A DNA stretch of 38,156 bases, from assembly GCA_023434425.1 (NCBI GenBank), contig JAEYSS010000052.1, positions 1 through 38,156 on the forward strand, read 5' to 3'. Within the stretch, counting starts at the first letter, position 1. Every line of letters begins with the position of its first letter. Made by a program: the position numbers and the translations under genes. This document shows positions 30,458-38,156 of the stretch, piece by piece. The stretch is from Pseudomonadota bacterium (GTDB lineage Bacteria; Pseudomonadota; Alphaproteobacteria; Ferrovibrionales; Ferrovibrionaceae). The notes beneath the pieces were generated by a model. The model did not search any database and was not told where the DNA came from. It worked only from the letters and a program-made list of their open reading frames with translations.

Positions 30458-32209
30458 ATGCCCCGTCCGCCCTCGAAACCACCCAATAAGTCCTCCGGCA
30501 AGGCTGCCGGCAAAGTTCCGGGTAAATCGTCCGGCCGACCCGCCGGCAAGCCCTTCGGCAAATCCGCCGGCCCCGGCCGCGCGTCTGCCCAGGAGCGCCC
30601 CGCGCGTCCTGCCAAGCCTGGCAGCGGCAAGCCCGGTTTTGCCGGCCGTCCGGCCGCCCCGAAGTCCGCCAAAGCCAAGACGAAAAGCTGGGGTGAAACG
30701 CGCAACGCCGAGCGCGAGGCCGAGCGCAGAGGCCCGCGTGCCGAAGTGCCCCGCGAGGAGCGGCCGCGCCGCCCAGACAGACCTCGCGACGACCGGCCCC
30801 GTCAGGACCGCCCGCGCGAAGACCGTTCGTTCAGGGACCGGCCGCGCCCCGAGGGCCGTTCCGAGCGGCGCTCCGAAGGGCGCTCCGATGAGCGCGCCGA
30901 ACGCAGGACGGACAAGATTCGTGTCGGCAGCAGCCGCAAGGTGCTGGAAGGCGCAGTGAACCTGCTGGACGCCATGTTCCCCAGCCGCGAGACCGGTGAC
31001 CGCGTTCGCCAGGCCTGGATGAAGAAGCATCACAAACTTTACGACGCCGCCGAGCGCGAGGCGCTGCTGCACGCGGTGGACGAGGTGCTGCGCCTGCGCG
31101 GCCGGCTCGACTGGTGGATCTCCGGCGGCAAGAACGGCCTGCCGCCCGACAGCCGTTTGCGTATCGCCGCCTGGCGCATCCTGTCCAGCGGCGCCAAGGC
31201 CGATGGTCTGCTCTGGCTGTTCGGCGGCGAGGACGATGCGGTGTCGGCTATGCTGCGCCGCCTCGAAGGCCATACGCTGGAACATCCCGACATGCCGCCG
31301 GCGGCCCGGCACAGCGTACCGGACTGGATCATGCCGCAGCTGAAAAAGCGCTTCGGCGCCGATCTCGACCTGGAACTGGCCGCGATGCTGCGGCCCGCGC
31401 CGCTCGACGTGCGCGTCAACCGGCTGAAGACGACTCGTGATGCAGCATCCGGTGTCTTGCAGGCCGAGGGCCTGCGCAGCCAGCCGACGCCCTTCTCGCC
31501 GATCGGCCTGCGCCTGTCGCCACAGGCTTACGTGAACAACACGCAGGCGCATGCCGATGGCCTGATCGAACCGCAGGACGAGGGCTCGCAGCTCGCCGCC
31601 CAGCTGGTCGATGCGGCGGGCTGCAAATTCGTCGTCGATTTCTGTGCTGGCGCCGGCGGCAAGACGCTGGTGCTGGGCGCCGCGATGAAAAATACCGGCC
31701 GTCTCGTCGCGATGGATGTCAGTACGATCCGCCTGACGCAGGCCAAACAGCGGCTGCGCCGCGCCGGCGTGCACAATGCTGAGACACGCGAACTCGATGG
31801 CAAATGGCTCAAGCGCCATGCCGAGAAGGCCGAACGCGTGCTGGTCGACGCACCCTGCACCGGCACCGGCACCTGGCGGCGCAAGCCCGATGCGAAATGG
31901 CGCCTGAGCCAGCAGGATCTGGATGAACTGGTGCCGCGCCAGGCCGAGATTCTGGATCGCGCGGCGAAGCTGGTGTCGCCCAGGGGCGGACGCCTCGTTT
32001 ACGTCACCTGCTCGGTGCTGATGGAAGAGAACGAAGAACAGGTGGCGGCATTTCTGGCACGCCATCCGGACTTCAGCATCCTGCCGGTTAACGATGTCTG
32101 GGCGAAAACGGTGGGCGGTGCCTGTCCGGTGCCGGGGCCGTATCTGAGCCTGTCACCCGGCCGCCACGGCACGGACGGCTTCTTCGCCGCCATTCTGCTG
32201 CGCCGCTGA
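30458..32209 (+). CDS. RsmB/NOP-family RNA cytosine-5 methyltransferase with disordered N-terminal extension
   Basis: A 583-residue SAM-dependent RNA m5C methyltransferase. Residues 1-155 are low complexity: a Pro/Lys/Gly/Ser section, then Arg-Asp/Glu-rich repeats such as RPRDDRPRQDRPREDR, probably disordered and RNA-binding. An RsmB N-terminal-like helical region follows, then the Rossmann domain with SAM motif DFCAGAGGKTL, C467 in DAPCTGTGTWRRKP (motif IV) and nucleophile C518 in YVTCSVL (motif VI). The target is likely 16S rRNA, but the exact base cannot be told, as RsmB and RsmF-like proteins share these motifs. The 3' end overlaps the convergent amidotransferase gene by 57 bases. Confidence 0.9.
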   Translation: MPRPPSKPPNKSSGKAAGKVPGKSSGRPAGKPFGKSAGPGRASAQERPARPAKPGSGKPGFAGRPAAPKSAKAKTKSWGETRNAEREAERRGPRAEVPREERPRRPDRPRDDRPRQDRPREDRSFRDRPRPEGRSERRSEGRSDERAERRTDKIRVGSSRKVLEGAVNLLDAMFPSRETGDRVRQAWMKKHHKLYDAAEREALLHAVDEVLRLRGRLDWWISGGKNGLPPDSRLRIAAWRILSSGAKADGLLWLFGGEDDAVSAMLRRLEGHTLEHPDMPPAARHSVPDWIMPQLKKRFGADLDLELAAMLRPAPLDVRVNRLKTTRDAASGVLQAEGLRSQPTPFSPIGLRLSPQAYVNNTQAHADGLIEPQDEGSQLAAQLVDAAGCKFVVDFCAGAGGKTLVLGAAMKNTGRLVAMDVSTIRLTQAKQRLRRAGVHNAETRELDGKWLKRHAEKAERVLVDAPCTGTGTWRRKPDAKWRLSQQDLDELVPRQAEILDRAAKLVSPRGGRLVYVTCSVLMEENEEQVAAFLARHPDFSILPVNDVWAKTVGGACPVPGPYLSLSPGRHGTDGFFAAILLRR

Positions 32210-32914
32210 GCGGGGCTGCAGCCAGCTGTCCAGAAAACCGCTGAGCCAGACGGCGATCCCGGCATCGTATTTCGCGCAAAGGCTGCGCATCTGGTCGCGG
32301 GCCTGCGCGCCCGGCAGCACCAGACGGTGTCCGGCGAACTGCGACCAGCGCCGCATCACCGTTTCCGTCACTTCGGGATGGAACTGCACGCCATAGGCAG
32401 TGTCGCCGATGCGCATCGCCTGGTTGGGGAACCAGCCGGTGGACGCCAGTCGCACCGCGCCGCGCGGCAGGTCGAAACCTTCGCCATGCCACTGGAAGAT
32501 ATGCAGCGGATCGGGAAACAGGTCGCGTCCCTTCGGCGTCGGCTTCACGGCGTAATAGCCGATCTCGTGCCAGCCTTCCGCATGCGGCGCCACAGCAGCG
32601 CCACCGGCCCGCGCCAGCAGCTGCGCGCCAAGGCAGACACCGAGATACGGCTTGCCGCTGGCGACAGCTTTCGGGATGAAGTCGATTTCCTTGCGGATGA
32701 AGTCCAGATGGTCGTCGTTGGCGCTCATCGGCCCGCCGAACACCACGCAGCCGTCATGACCGTTCATGTCGGTGGGCAGTTCCTGGCCCAGGCAGGGTCG
32801 GCGGATATCGAGATGGTAGCCGCGCGCCCGCAGCTGCTCGCCGATGCGGCCGGGATCGGAACTCTCCTGATGCACGATCATCAGGATGGAGGGGAGGGGC
32901 GCCGAAGCGTTCAT
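32153..32914 (-). CDS. Class I glutamine amidotransferase-like protein
   Basis: A 253-residue protein with a class I glutamine amidotransferase domain: nucleophile C94 in GVCLGAQLLA, catalytic H179 and E181 in VQFHPEV, and GGPMSANDD near residue 60. It is a stand-alone domain of the GMP synthase/GuaA-like group often annotated as glutamine amidotransferase; the acceptor is unknown. The start at 32914 follows AAGGGGC; an upstream in-frame ATG at 32983 would add 23 residues without similarity. Its C-terminal tail overlaps the methyltransferase 3' end by 57 bases. Confidence 0.88.
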   Translation of the reverse strand: MNASAPLPSILMIVHQESSDPGRIGEQLRARGYHLDIRRPCLGQELPTDMNGHDGCVVFGGPMSANDDHLDFIRKEIDFIPKAVASGKPYLGVCLGAQLLARAGGAAVAPHAEGWHEIGYYAVKPTPKGRDLFPDPLHIFQWHGEGFDLPRGAVRLASTGWFPNQAMRIGDTAYGVQFHPEVTETVMRRWSQFAGHRLVLPGAQARDQMRSLCAKYDAGIAVWLSGFLDSWLQPRSAAQQNGGEEAVRAVAAG

Positions 32915-32958
32915 GCCCCTTAATATGGCGCGATTCGCTTCGCCTGAGAAGATGACAT

Positions 32959-32981
32959 GACGGCCACCTGTGGCGGCCGTC
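32959..32981 (-). terminator. Hairpin between the SDR and amidotransferase genes
   Basis: GACGGCC (32959-32965) can pair with GGCCGTC (32975-32981). It lies just downstream of the SDR stop on the minus strand, but no T run follows, so termination is uncertain. Confidence 0.3.
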
Positions 32982-32989
32982 ACGCGCAG

Positions 32990-33751
32990 TTACTGCGCCG
33001 TAATGCCGCCATCCAGTACAAATTCCGTGCCGGTGACGAATTTCGACTCATCGGACGCTAGATAGAGGATGCAGTTGGCGACATCGATGGGCTCGCCGAG
33101 CCGGCCGAGCGGCACCTGCGCCTCCAGCTTGGCGCGACGGTCGGCCGGATCGCCGCCGGCATAGATCATGCTCTGCACCATCGGCGTGTCGATGAAGGTG
33201 GGATGCACCGAGTTGCAGCGGATATCGTATTTGCGCTTGGCGCAATGCAGCGCCGTGGTCTTGGCCAGCATGCGCGCACCGGCCTTCGAGGTGTTGTAAG
33301 CCGACATGTTGTGGCCGGCGATAATCCCCGACACCGAGGAGATGATGATGATCGAGCCCGGCGCATGCTTCTTCATGCGCGACAGGCCATGCTTGATCCC
33401 CAGGAACGGTCCGTGCAGGTTCACGTTGTGCACGAAATGCCATTCCTCGACGCTGATGTCCTCCACGTTTTTCAGCACGCCGACACCGGCCGAATGCACC
33501 ATCACGTTCAGCTTGCCAAACGCCGTTTCGGTGACGTCCAGTGCGGCGATCCACTGCTGCTCATTGGTGACATCGAGGTCGACGGCGATGGCGTTCTTGC
33601 CGATCCTGTCGGCCACGTCGCGCGCGCCATCCAGGTTGCGGTCGGCGACGGCGACCCTGGCGCCCTCGGCGGCCAGCAGTTCGGCAGTGGCCTTGCCGAG
33701 CCCCGAGGCTCCGCCGGTGATCAGCGCGACTTTGTTGGCTACGCGGGCCAT
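32990..33751 (-). CDS. Short-chain dehydrogenase/reductase
   Basis: A 253-residue classical SDR that oxidises or reduces an alcohol/ketone with NAD(H). Cofactor motif TGGASGLG is at 12-19 and D37 at the end of the second strand favours NAD over NADP. The catalytic Tyr and Lys are Y152 and K156 (AYNTSKAG), with Ser in SSVSG near 139; the usual NNAG is HSAG (86-89). The C-terminal GTEFVLDGGITAQ is typical. GGGAGGACATC before the ATG at 33751 fixes the start. Substrate is unknown; steroid, cyclic alcohol and sugar enzymes share this profile. Confidence 0.9.
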   Translation of the reverse strand: MARVANKVALITGGASGLGKATAELLAAEGARVAVADRNLDGARDVADRIGKNAIAVDLDVTNEQQWIAALDVTETAFGKLNVMVHSAGVGVLKNVEDISVEEWHFVHNVNLHGPFLGIKHGLSRMKKHAPGSIIIISSVSGIIAGHNMSAYNTSKAGARMLAKTTALHCAKRKYDIRCNSVHPTFIDTPMVQSMIYAGGDPADRRAKLEAQVPLGRLGEPIDVANCILYLASDESKFVTGTEFVLDGGITAQ

Positions 33752-33824
33752 GATGTCCTCCCTTTGATTTGCGGGAAGGATAGCCATGTTTCAGGCAGGG
33801 TCGCAAACCTGCCGTTACGGCAAT

Positions 33825-35066
33825 TTAATCCGGTTCTTCGATCTTGGCCGGCAGGCCGGCGGCGGCCAGCGCGGCGAGCAGCTCCTGCAGATGGGCGCGG
33901 TCGCGCGCCTCGACGACGAATTCGATCTCGGTCGACTTGGCCGAAGCGAGCGTGAACAGGCGCTGATGCGCCACTTCCACGATATTGACGCCCGCCGTGC
34001 CGATCACGCCGGCGGCCTTGGCCAGCCGGCCGGGTGCGTCGTCGGTCATCACGATGATGCGGGCCAGCCGGCCATCTCTGACCAGCCCGCGCATCAGCAC
34101 GCTGGCGAGCAGGCGGGTATCGATATTGCCGCCCGACAGCACGATGCCGACGTGGCGTCCCTTGAAGCGCGAGGAGTCGGCCAGCAAAGCGGCGAGGCCG
34201 GCCGCACCGGCGCCCTCGGTGACGGTCTTTTCGATTTCCACCAGCGCCACAATGGCCCGTTCGATATCGGCTTCGCGCGCGATCAGCACGTCATCAACAT
34301 AGCGCCGCGCCACATCCATTGGTGCCCGGCCGATGTCGCGCACGGAAATACCTTCCGCAATCGAGATGCCGCCGACCTGTACCGGCAGGCCATGCATTTC
34401 CTGATACATCGCAGTGTAGAGTTCGCTTTCGACGCCGAAGATGCGCAGCTCGGGCTTGAGCGCCTTGGCCGCCACGGCAATGCCGGCGATCAGCCCGCCG
34501 CCGCCGACCGGCACGATCAGATCCTGCAGCTCCGGCGCCTGTTCCAGCATCTCGATCACGGCGGTGCCCTGACCGGCCATGATGGCCGGATCGTCGTAAG
34601 GGTGTACGAAAACGAGATTCTGTTGTTCCGCCAATGCACTTGCATGGGAAGCAGACTCCACCAGCGTGTCGCCCTCCATCACCACTTTCGCGCCAAACGC
34701 CTTCACATGCCGCACCTTCACATAGGGTGTGATGGTCGGCATCACGATGGTGGCGGGAATGCCGAGCCGGCCTGCGTGATAGGCGACGCCCTGCGCATGG
34801 TTGCCGGCCGACATGGCGATTACGCCGCGCTTGCGCTCGGCCTCCGAGAGTTGCAGCAGCTTGTTGAGCGCGCCGCGTTCCTTGAAGCTGGCCGTGAACT
34901 GGTGGTTCTCGAATTTCAGCCAGACCTGCGCGCCGGTCAGCTCCGACAGCGTGCGCGAATGCAGACAGGGCGTCTCGGCCACGGCGCCCCTGATGCGGGC
35001 GGCGGCGGCGCGGACGTCTGCAAGCGTGATCGGGCTGTCTGTTATCGGGGGCGCGAGACTGGTCAT
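33825..35066 (-). CDS. ilvA: Threonine ammonia-lyase with one ACT domain
   Basis: A 413-residue PLP enzyme that deaminates threonine to 2-oxobutanoate (and often serine to pyruvate). PLP binds K62 (TASFKERGA); the phosphate loop is VGGGGLIAG, with SAGNHAQGVA before it. A single ACT-type regulatory domain occupies about residues 330-405. This short form with one ACT domain resembles the widespread IlvA/TdcB-type lyases of alphaproteobacteria; whether it serves isoleucine synthesis or threonine breakdown cannot be decided here. Threonine dehydratase is favoured over serine racemase because of the ACT domain. A promoter-like sequence lies 30 bases upstream. Confidence 0.9.
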   Translation of the reverse strand: MTSLAPPITDSPITLADVRAAAARIRGAVAETPCLHSRTLSELTGAQVWLKFENHQFTASFKERGALNKLLQLSEAERKRGVIAMSAGNHAQGVAYHAGRLGIPATIVMPTITPYVKVRHVKAFGAKVVMEGDTLVESASHASALAEQQNLVFVHPYDDPAIMAGQGTAVIEMLEQAPELQDLIVPVGGGGLIAGIAVAAKALKPELRIFGVESELYTAMYQEMHGLPVQVGGISIAEGISVRDIGRAPMDVARRYVDDVLIAREADIERAIVALVEIEKTVTEGAGAAGLAALLADSSRFKGRHVGIVLSGGNIDTRLLASVLMRGLVRDGRLARIIVMTDDAPGRLAKAAGVIGTAGVNIVEVAHQRLFTLASAKSTEIEFVVEARDRAHLQELLAALAAAGLPAKIEEPD

Positions 35067-35095
35067 TGGACTGCCAACTAAACTGCGGAGAACCC

Positions 35096-35124
35096 AGTAT
35101 AATCGGGCGCCGGGGCGGGGTCAC
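35096..35124 (-). promoter_or_regulatory. Possible promoter of the threonine ammonia-lyase gene
   Basis: On the minus strand GTGACC (35124-35119) and TATACT (35101-35096) are separated by 17 bases. The plus strand of the same spot reads TATAAT (35098-35103), which could serve the divergent DUF2244 gene, but no -35 is seen for it. Confidence 0.4.
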
Positions 35125-35179
35125 TCGCTATGCGGCTGTTTTACTTGGCCTGCGGCGGCCCGGGAGCTAGCTTAATGTC

Positions 35180-35710
35180 ATGGATCAGTCATCGGACCAC
35201 AGCCTGTCGTCCTCTGGGCGCCCGCCCATATTCGATATCGAGCTGAAACCCTATCGCTCGCTGGGGCCGCGCGGCTTTGCCATCCTGATCGGCGTGGTGG
35301 CTTTGGGCAATCTCGGTGCCGGTCTCGCCTTCTGGCTGCTCGGCGCCTGGCCGGTCTTTGTCTTCTGCGGCCTGGATGTGCTGCTGGTGTATCTCGCCTT
35401 CAAATTCAGCTATCGCCAGCAGCGCGCGCGCGAATTTATCCGGCTCGACGACAGCGCACTGGAAATCCGCCGCGTCGATATCAGGGGCCAGGAAACCGTC
35501 TGGCGGCTGCAGCCCTACTGGCTGCGGATCGAATGCGAGGCCGGGGACGACAGCGCGAATCTGCGCATCTGGAGCCACGGCCGCGCGTTGACTCTGGGCG
35601 CTTTCCTGAGCCCCGACGAACGCCGTCATCTCGCCGAAGGCCTGCGCGAGGCTTTGTGGCGCTGGCGCCAGCCGCCGGGTGCGGGGTTGCGGCCCCTGAC
35701 GGAGGCCTAA
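35180..35710 (+). CDS. DUF2244 domain membrane protein
   Basis: A 176-residue integral membrane protein of the DUF2244 family, which is common in alphaproteobacteria and has no known function. The cytoplasmic start contains FDIELKPYRSLGPRGF, a family hallmark; two membrane helices lie at about 33-76, separated by a short Gly/Trp turn. A soluble C-terminal part (about 80-165) with RREFIRLDDSALEI-like residues and SHGRALTLGAFLSPDERR follows. The gene stands alone; a repetitive palindrome follows its stop. In related genomes such genes often lie near respiratory oxidase genes, which are not seen here. Confidence 0.85.
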   Translation: MDQSSDHSLSSSGRPPIFDIELKPYRSLGPRGFAILIGVVALGNLGAGLAFWLLGAWPVFVFCGLDVLLVYLAFKFSYRQQRAREFIRLDDSALEIRRVDIRGQETVWRLQPYWLRIECEAGDDSANLRIWSHGRALTLGAFLSPDERRHLAEGLREALWRWRQPPGAGLRPLTEA

Positions 35711-35729
35711 TCTGGCAACAACATCAATC

Positions 35730-35794
35730 GTCACCCTCGGGCTTGACCCGAGGGTCCCATTTAATGGGATGCCCGGGTCAAGCCCGGGCATGAC
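35730..35794. repeat. REP-like intergenic palindrome
   Basis: Three hairpins lie in 65 bases: 35734-35741 with 35747-35754; 35755-35760 with 35764-35769; 35771-35777 with 35783-35789. The two outer ones are imperfect inverted copies of each other, each with the core CGGGCTTGACCCG or its complement, so the whole is one large palindrome starting GTCA and ending TGAC. Such elements are scattered in alphaproteobacterial chromosomes. It lies between convergent genes and may also end transcription from both sides. Confidence 0.75.
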
Positions 35795-35821
35795 AAAAGT
35801 GTATTGGATAGTCGCAACTGA

Positions 35822-36028
35822 TCAGAAACCAAACTTCTTAGGGTCGGCGAGCACGGCATCAGCAATCAAATGTGGTTCCGAAATCTCGACTGCCTCTAGC
35901 AGCGCTCTCATCATATTCCGATCACGCTGCCGTGCCGCTTCATCCCATCGGTCGATGATGCCCACGTGCGACATCCGCTCGTTGACCGTCATACCCGACA
36001 AGCTCGGCTTCTCCCGCTTACCCATCAT
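35822..36028 (-). CDS. Small hypothetical protein downstream of dapB
   Basis: A 68-residue soluble protein whose core, MTVNERMSHVGIIDRWDEA and RDRNMMRALLEAVEI, resembles a small helical protein I have seen in other alphaproteobacteria, of unknown function. It is rich in charged residues and has no membrane segment or Cys pair. The start could be 36028 or the internal ATG at 35992, which begins the conserved-looking part; neither has a good ribosome-binding site. It begins 15 bases after the dapB stop and is probably in the same transcript. Confidence 0.65.
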   Translation of the reverse strand: MMGKREKPSLSGMTVNERMSHVGIIDRWDEAARQRDRNMMRALLEAVEISEPHLIADAVLADPKKFGF

Positions 36029-36043
36029 TGGAAATTCGCACAG

Positions 36044-36859
36044 CTAATTGTTGAGCCCCAGCACGTCGGCCATGCGATAGAGGCCGGGCAGCCTGCCCTT
36101 GGTCCAGATCGCCGCCCGCACCGCACCGCGCGCAAAGATGCTGCGGTCGGTCGCCTTGTGCGTCAGTTCGATCCGTTCGTTATCGGCGGCGAAAATCACC
36201 GTATGCTCGCCGGCGACGTTGCCGCCGCGCAAAGCTGCGAAGCCGATATCGCCGCGCTTGCGTTCGCCGGTGATGCCGTCGCGGCCACGGTCGGAAATCT
36301 TGTCCAGCGGCTGGCCGCGGCCGAGCGCCGCCATCTCGCCGAACATGATCGCGGTACCGCTGGGGGCATCGACCTTCATGCGGTGATGCATCTCGACGAT
36401 CTCGATATCCCAGTCCTCGCCCAGCATGGCGGCCACCTGGCGGGTCAGGCCGGCGAGGATGTTGACGCCGAGGCTCATATTATAGCTCTGCACCACGGCG
36501 CAATGATGCGAAGCCTTTTCCAGAGCCTCGAACTGTGCCGGCTCCAGGCCGGTCGTGCCGACCACATAAGCGGTCTTGCCCTGGGCTGCGAGTGCGGCAT
36601 GACGGCCGACCGAAGCCGGCGGCGAGAAATCGATCACCACATCGACATTGCCAAACAGGGCGGCGGTATCCTCGGTGATCGCCACGCCGGTCGGGCCCGT
36701 GCCGGCCAGTTCGCCGGGATCCTTGCCCAGCGCGGGATTGCCCGGCTGCTCGATGCCGCCGGCCAGCACGGCTGCGCCTTTGCTGGCGGCGATTTCGCGC
36801 GTGATGGCCTGGCCCATGCGGCCGGCGACGCCGACGATGCCGATGCGGACTGCGGACAT
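36044..36859 (-). CDS. dapB: 4-hydroxy-tetrahydrodipicolinate reductase
   Basis: A 271-residue NAD(P)H-dependent reductase of the diaminopimelate/lysine route, which reduces 4-hydroxy-tetrahydrodipicolinate to tetrahydrodipicolinate. The nucleotide motif GIVGVAGRMGQ is at 7-17, VVGTTGL at about 99-105, and the catalytic signature EMHHRMKVDAPSGTA carries H158, H159 and K162. The C-terminal GEHTVIFAADNERIELTHKATDR is typical. ATG at 36859 was preferred to one four codons upstream because GGGGAATCTC then has correct spacing. It lies in the same direction as dnaJ, 82 bases downstream. Confidence 0.96.
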   Translation of the reverse strand: MSAVRIGIVGVAGRMGQAITREIAASKGAAVLAGGIEQPGNPALGKDPGELAGTGPTGVAITEDTAALFGNVDVVIDFSPPASVGRHAALAAQGKTAYVVGTTGLEPAQFEALEKASHHCAVVQSYNMSLGVNILAGLTRQVAAMLGEDWDIEIVEMHHRMKVDAPSGTAIMFGEMAALGRGQPLDKISDRGRDGITGERKRGDIGFAALRGGNVAGEHTVIFAADNERIELTHKATDRSIFARGAVRAAIWTKGRLPGLYRMADVLGLNN

Positions 36860-36941
36860 GAGATTCCCCACGAGGACTGCTTAAACGTCCATGCAGTCTA
36901 GCAGAGGGGCGAGGATGACGTGAAGGCGGGACGGGCGGGGA

Positions 36942-38090
36942 TTACTCGGCCTTGCCGCCGAGCATTTCCTTCACTTTGTCGAAGAAGCCGGTGCTCTCCG
37001 GACTGCTTTCCTCAGAGTCGAGCTTGGCGAATTCCTCCAGCAGCTCGCGCTGCTTCTTCGACAGCTTCACCGGGGTTTCCACCATCACCTGGATATAGAG
37101 GTCGCCATTGCCGGCGCCGAAGCCTGACTGCTGCAGCGACGGCATGCCCTTGCCACGCAGGCGGAACTGCTTGCCGGTCTGCGTGCCCTCGGGCAGCGTG
37201 ATACGTGCCTGGCCGCCATCCAAGGTCGGCACTTCCACGCTGCCGCCCAAAGCTGCCGTGGTCATCGAGACCGGCACGCGGCAATGCAGATGCTGGCCCT
37301 CACGGCGGAACAGCCGGTGCGGCTTCACGCTGAGGAATACGTAGAGGTCGCCGGGGCCGCCACCACGCAGGCCGGCTTCGCCTTCGCCAGCCAGCCGGAT
37401 GCGGTTGCCTTCGTCCACGCCGGCCGGGATGTCCACGTTCAGCGTCTTTTCCTTGTGGGTACGGCCCGCGCCGCCGCAGACCTTGCAGGGCTTTTCGATC
37501 ACGCGGCCGGCGCCGCCGCAGGTGGGGCAGGCGCGTTCGATGGTGAAGAAGCCCTGCTGTGCACGCACCTTGCCGGCGCCCTTGCAGGTCGGGCAGGCAA
37601 TCGGCTGTGCACCGGCCTCGGCGCCCGAGCCGTCGCAGGATTCGCAGGCAATTGAGGTCGGCACGCGGATCTTGGCCGTCTTGCCCTTGAAGCAATCTTC
37701 CAGGGTGATTTCGAGATTGTAGCGCAGGTCCGAGCCGCGATTGCCGCCGCCGCGCTGGCCGCCACGCTGGCCGCCCATGAATTCGCCGAACAGGTCGTCG
37801 AAGATGTCGGAAAACGACGTGAAGTCGAAGCCCTGGCCACCGCCGCGCCCGCCCATGCCGCCTTCGAAAGCCGCATGGCCATACTGGTCGTAGGCTGCGC
37901 GCTTCTGGTCGTCGCGCAGCACATCGTAGGCTTCGTTGACTTCCTTGAATTTGTGCTCGGCCTCGGCATTGCCCGGATTGCGATCCGGATGGAACTGCAT
38001 GGCCTGTTTGCGGAACGCCTTTTTCAGCTCGTCCGCATTCGCCGTCTTGGTCACGCCAAGAATTTCGTAATAGTCACGCTTGGTCGCCAT
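36942..38090 (-). CDS. dnaJ: Chaperone DnaJ (type I Hsp40)
   Basis: A 382-residue co-chaperone that stimulates DnaK ATP hydrolysis and delivers unfolded clients. The J domain (1-70) contains the HPD triad (H34-P35-D36). A Gly/Phe-rich linker (about 77-120) follows, then a zinc domain with four CxxCxGxG repeats starting at C149, C166, C188 and C202, and two beta-barrel client-binding domains; the charged C-terminus ends KEMLGGKAE. Length and layout are standard for alphaproteobacteria, where dnaK normally precedes dnaJ; that gene would lie beyond the window. The ribosome-binding site is weak. dapB follows, as in several related genomes. Confidence 0.97.
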   Translation of the reverse strand: MATKRDYYEILGVTKTANADELKKAFRKQAMQFHPDRNPGNAEAEHKFKEVNEAYDVLRDDQKRAAYDQYGHAAFEGGMGGRGGGQGFDFTSFSDIFDDLFGEFMGGQRGGQRGGGNRGSDLRYNLEITLEDCFKGKTAKIRVPTSIACESCDGSGAEAGAQPIACPTCKGAGKVRAQQGFFTIERACPTCGGAGRVIEKPCKVCGGAGRTHKEKTLNVDIPAGVDEGNRIRLAGEGEAGLRGGGPGDLYVFLSVKPHRLFRREGQHLHCRVPVSMTTAALGGSVEVPTLDGGQARITLPEGTQTGKQFRLRGKGMPSLQQSGFGAGNGDLYIQVMVETPVKLSKKQRELLEEFAKLDSEESSPESTGFFDKVKEMLGGKAE

Positions 38091-38133
38091 GCCGCGAAAG
38101 TCCCGCCTGCTGCTCAGTCCCTAAAGCGGAACC

Positions 38134-38156
38134 GGGGGGGGGGGGGGGTGGGGGGG
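38134..38156. other. Poly-G run at the end of the window
   Basis: Fifteen G (38134-38148), one T and seven G end the sequence. This looks like an assembly or base-calling artefact at a contig end rather than genuine DNA. Confidence 0.8.

Overview
The window looks like chromosomal DNA of a GC-rich alphaproteobacterium, possibly of the Rhodospirillales/Ferrovibrio kind. The FixL/FixJ/FixK-type oxygen cascade, the OmpA with a Pro/Ala hinge, the hut genes of the HutF type and the intergenic palindrome at 35730-35794 all fit that group; the genus is a guess. Every gene is predicted from translation. No tRNA, rRNA, CRISPR array, integrase or transposase was seen.

Layout. 1-5216: housekeeping genes (ompA-like, apaG, folE, argE) and hutF. 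5267-25954: an island of about 20 kb that reads as a low-oxygen/stress regulon. It holds CBS-BON and universal stress proteins, a P2-type cation ATPase, a beta-CASP nuclease with an AMP/thymidine phosphorylase, a FixL-like heme-PAS kinase, FixJ, a lone receiver domain, a Crp/FixK regulator, Hsp20, a host-attachment-family protein with a ClpP-fold serine proteinase, phosphoketolase with acetate kinase, and an operon of beta-glucosidase, glucokinase and an SbmA/BacA-like ABC protein. 26044-29074: YbaK, an FAD oxidoreductase and hutI. 29185-38090: a small membrane protein, a divergent creatininase-family protein, an RsmB-like RNA methyltransferase, a glutamine amidotransferase, an SDR, threonine ammonia-lyase, DUF2244, a small conserved-looking protein, dapB and dnaJ. 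The last bases are a poly-G run that is probably an artefact.

How the island works together. Seven TTGA-N6-TCAA-type boxes (FNR/FixK class; three of them carry one mismatch) lie upstream of transcription units that flank the regulators. At several of them a -10-like hexamer sits where an activator centred near -41 would place it. The Crp-family protein has the E-xx-S-R recognition helix that reads such boxes but lacks the N-terminal cysteines of FNR, so oxygen sensing is probably done by the FixL-like kinase, whose PAS domain keeps the heme-ligating His and the distal Arg at the family spacing. A palindromic site upstream of crp may be the FixJ target. The simplest reading is that low oxygen signals through FixL, FixJ and the FixK-like protein to switch on stress proteins and a fermentative ATP route (sugars or nucleic-acid pentoses to phosphoketolase, acetyl phosphate, then acetate plus ATP).

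The least ordinary items are the compact self-contained regulon, an ABC protein whose nucleotide-binding domain has lost its key catalytic residues, a stand-alone receiver that may act like FixT, and a creatininase-family protein that lacks metal ligands.
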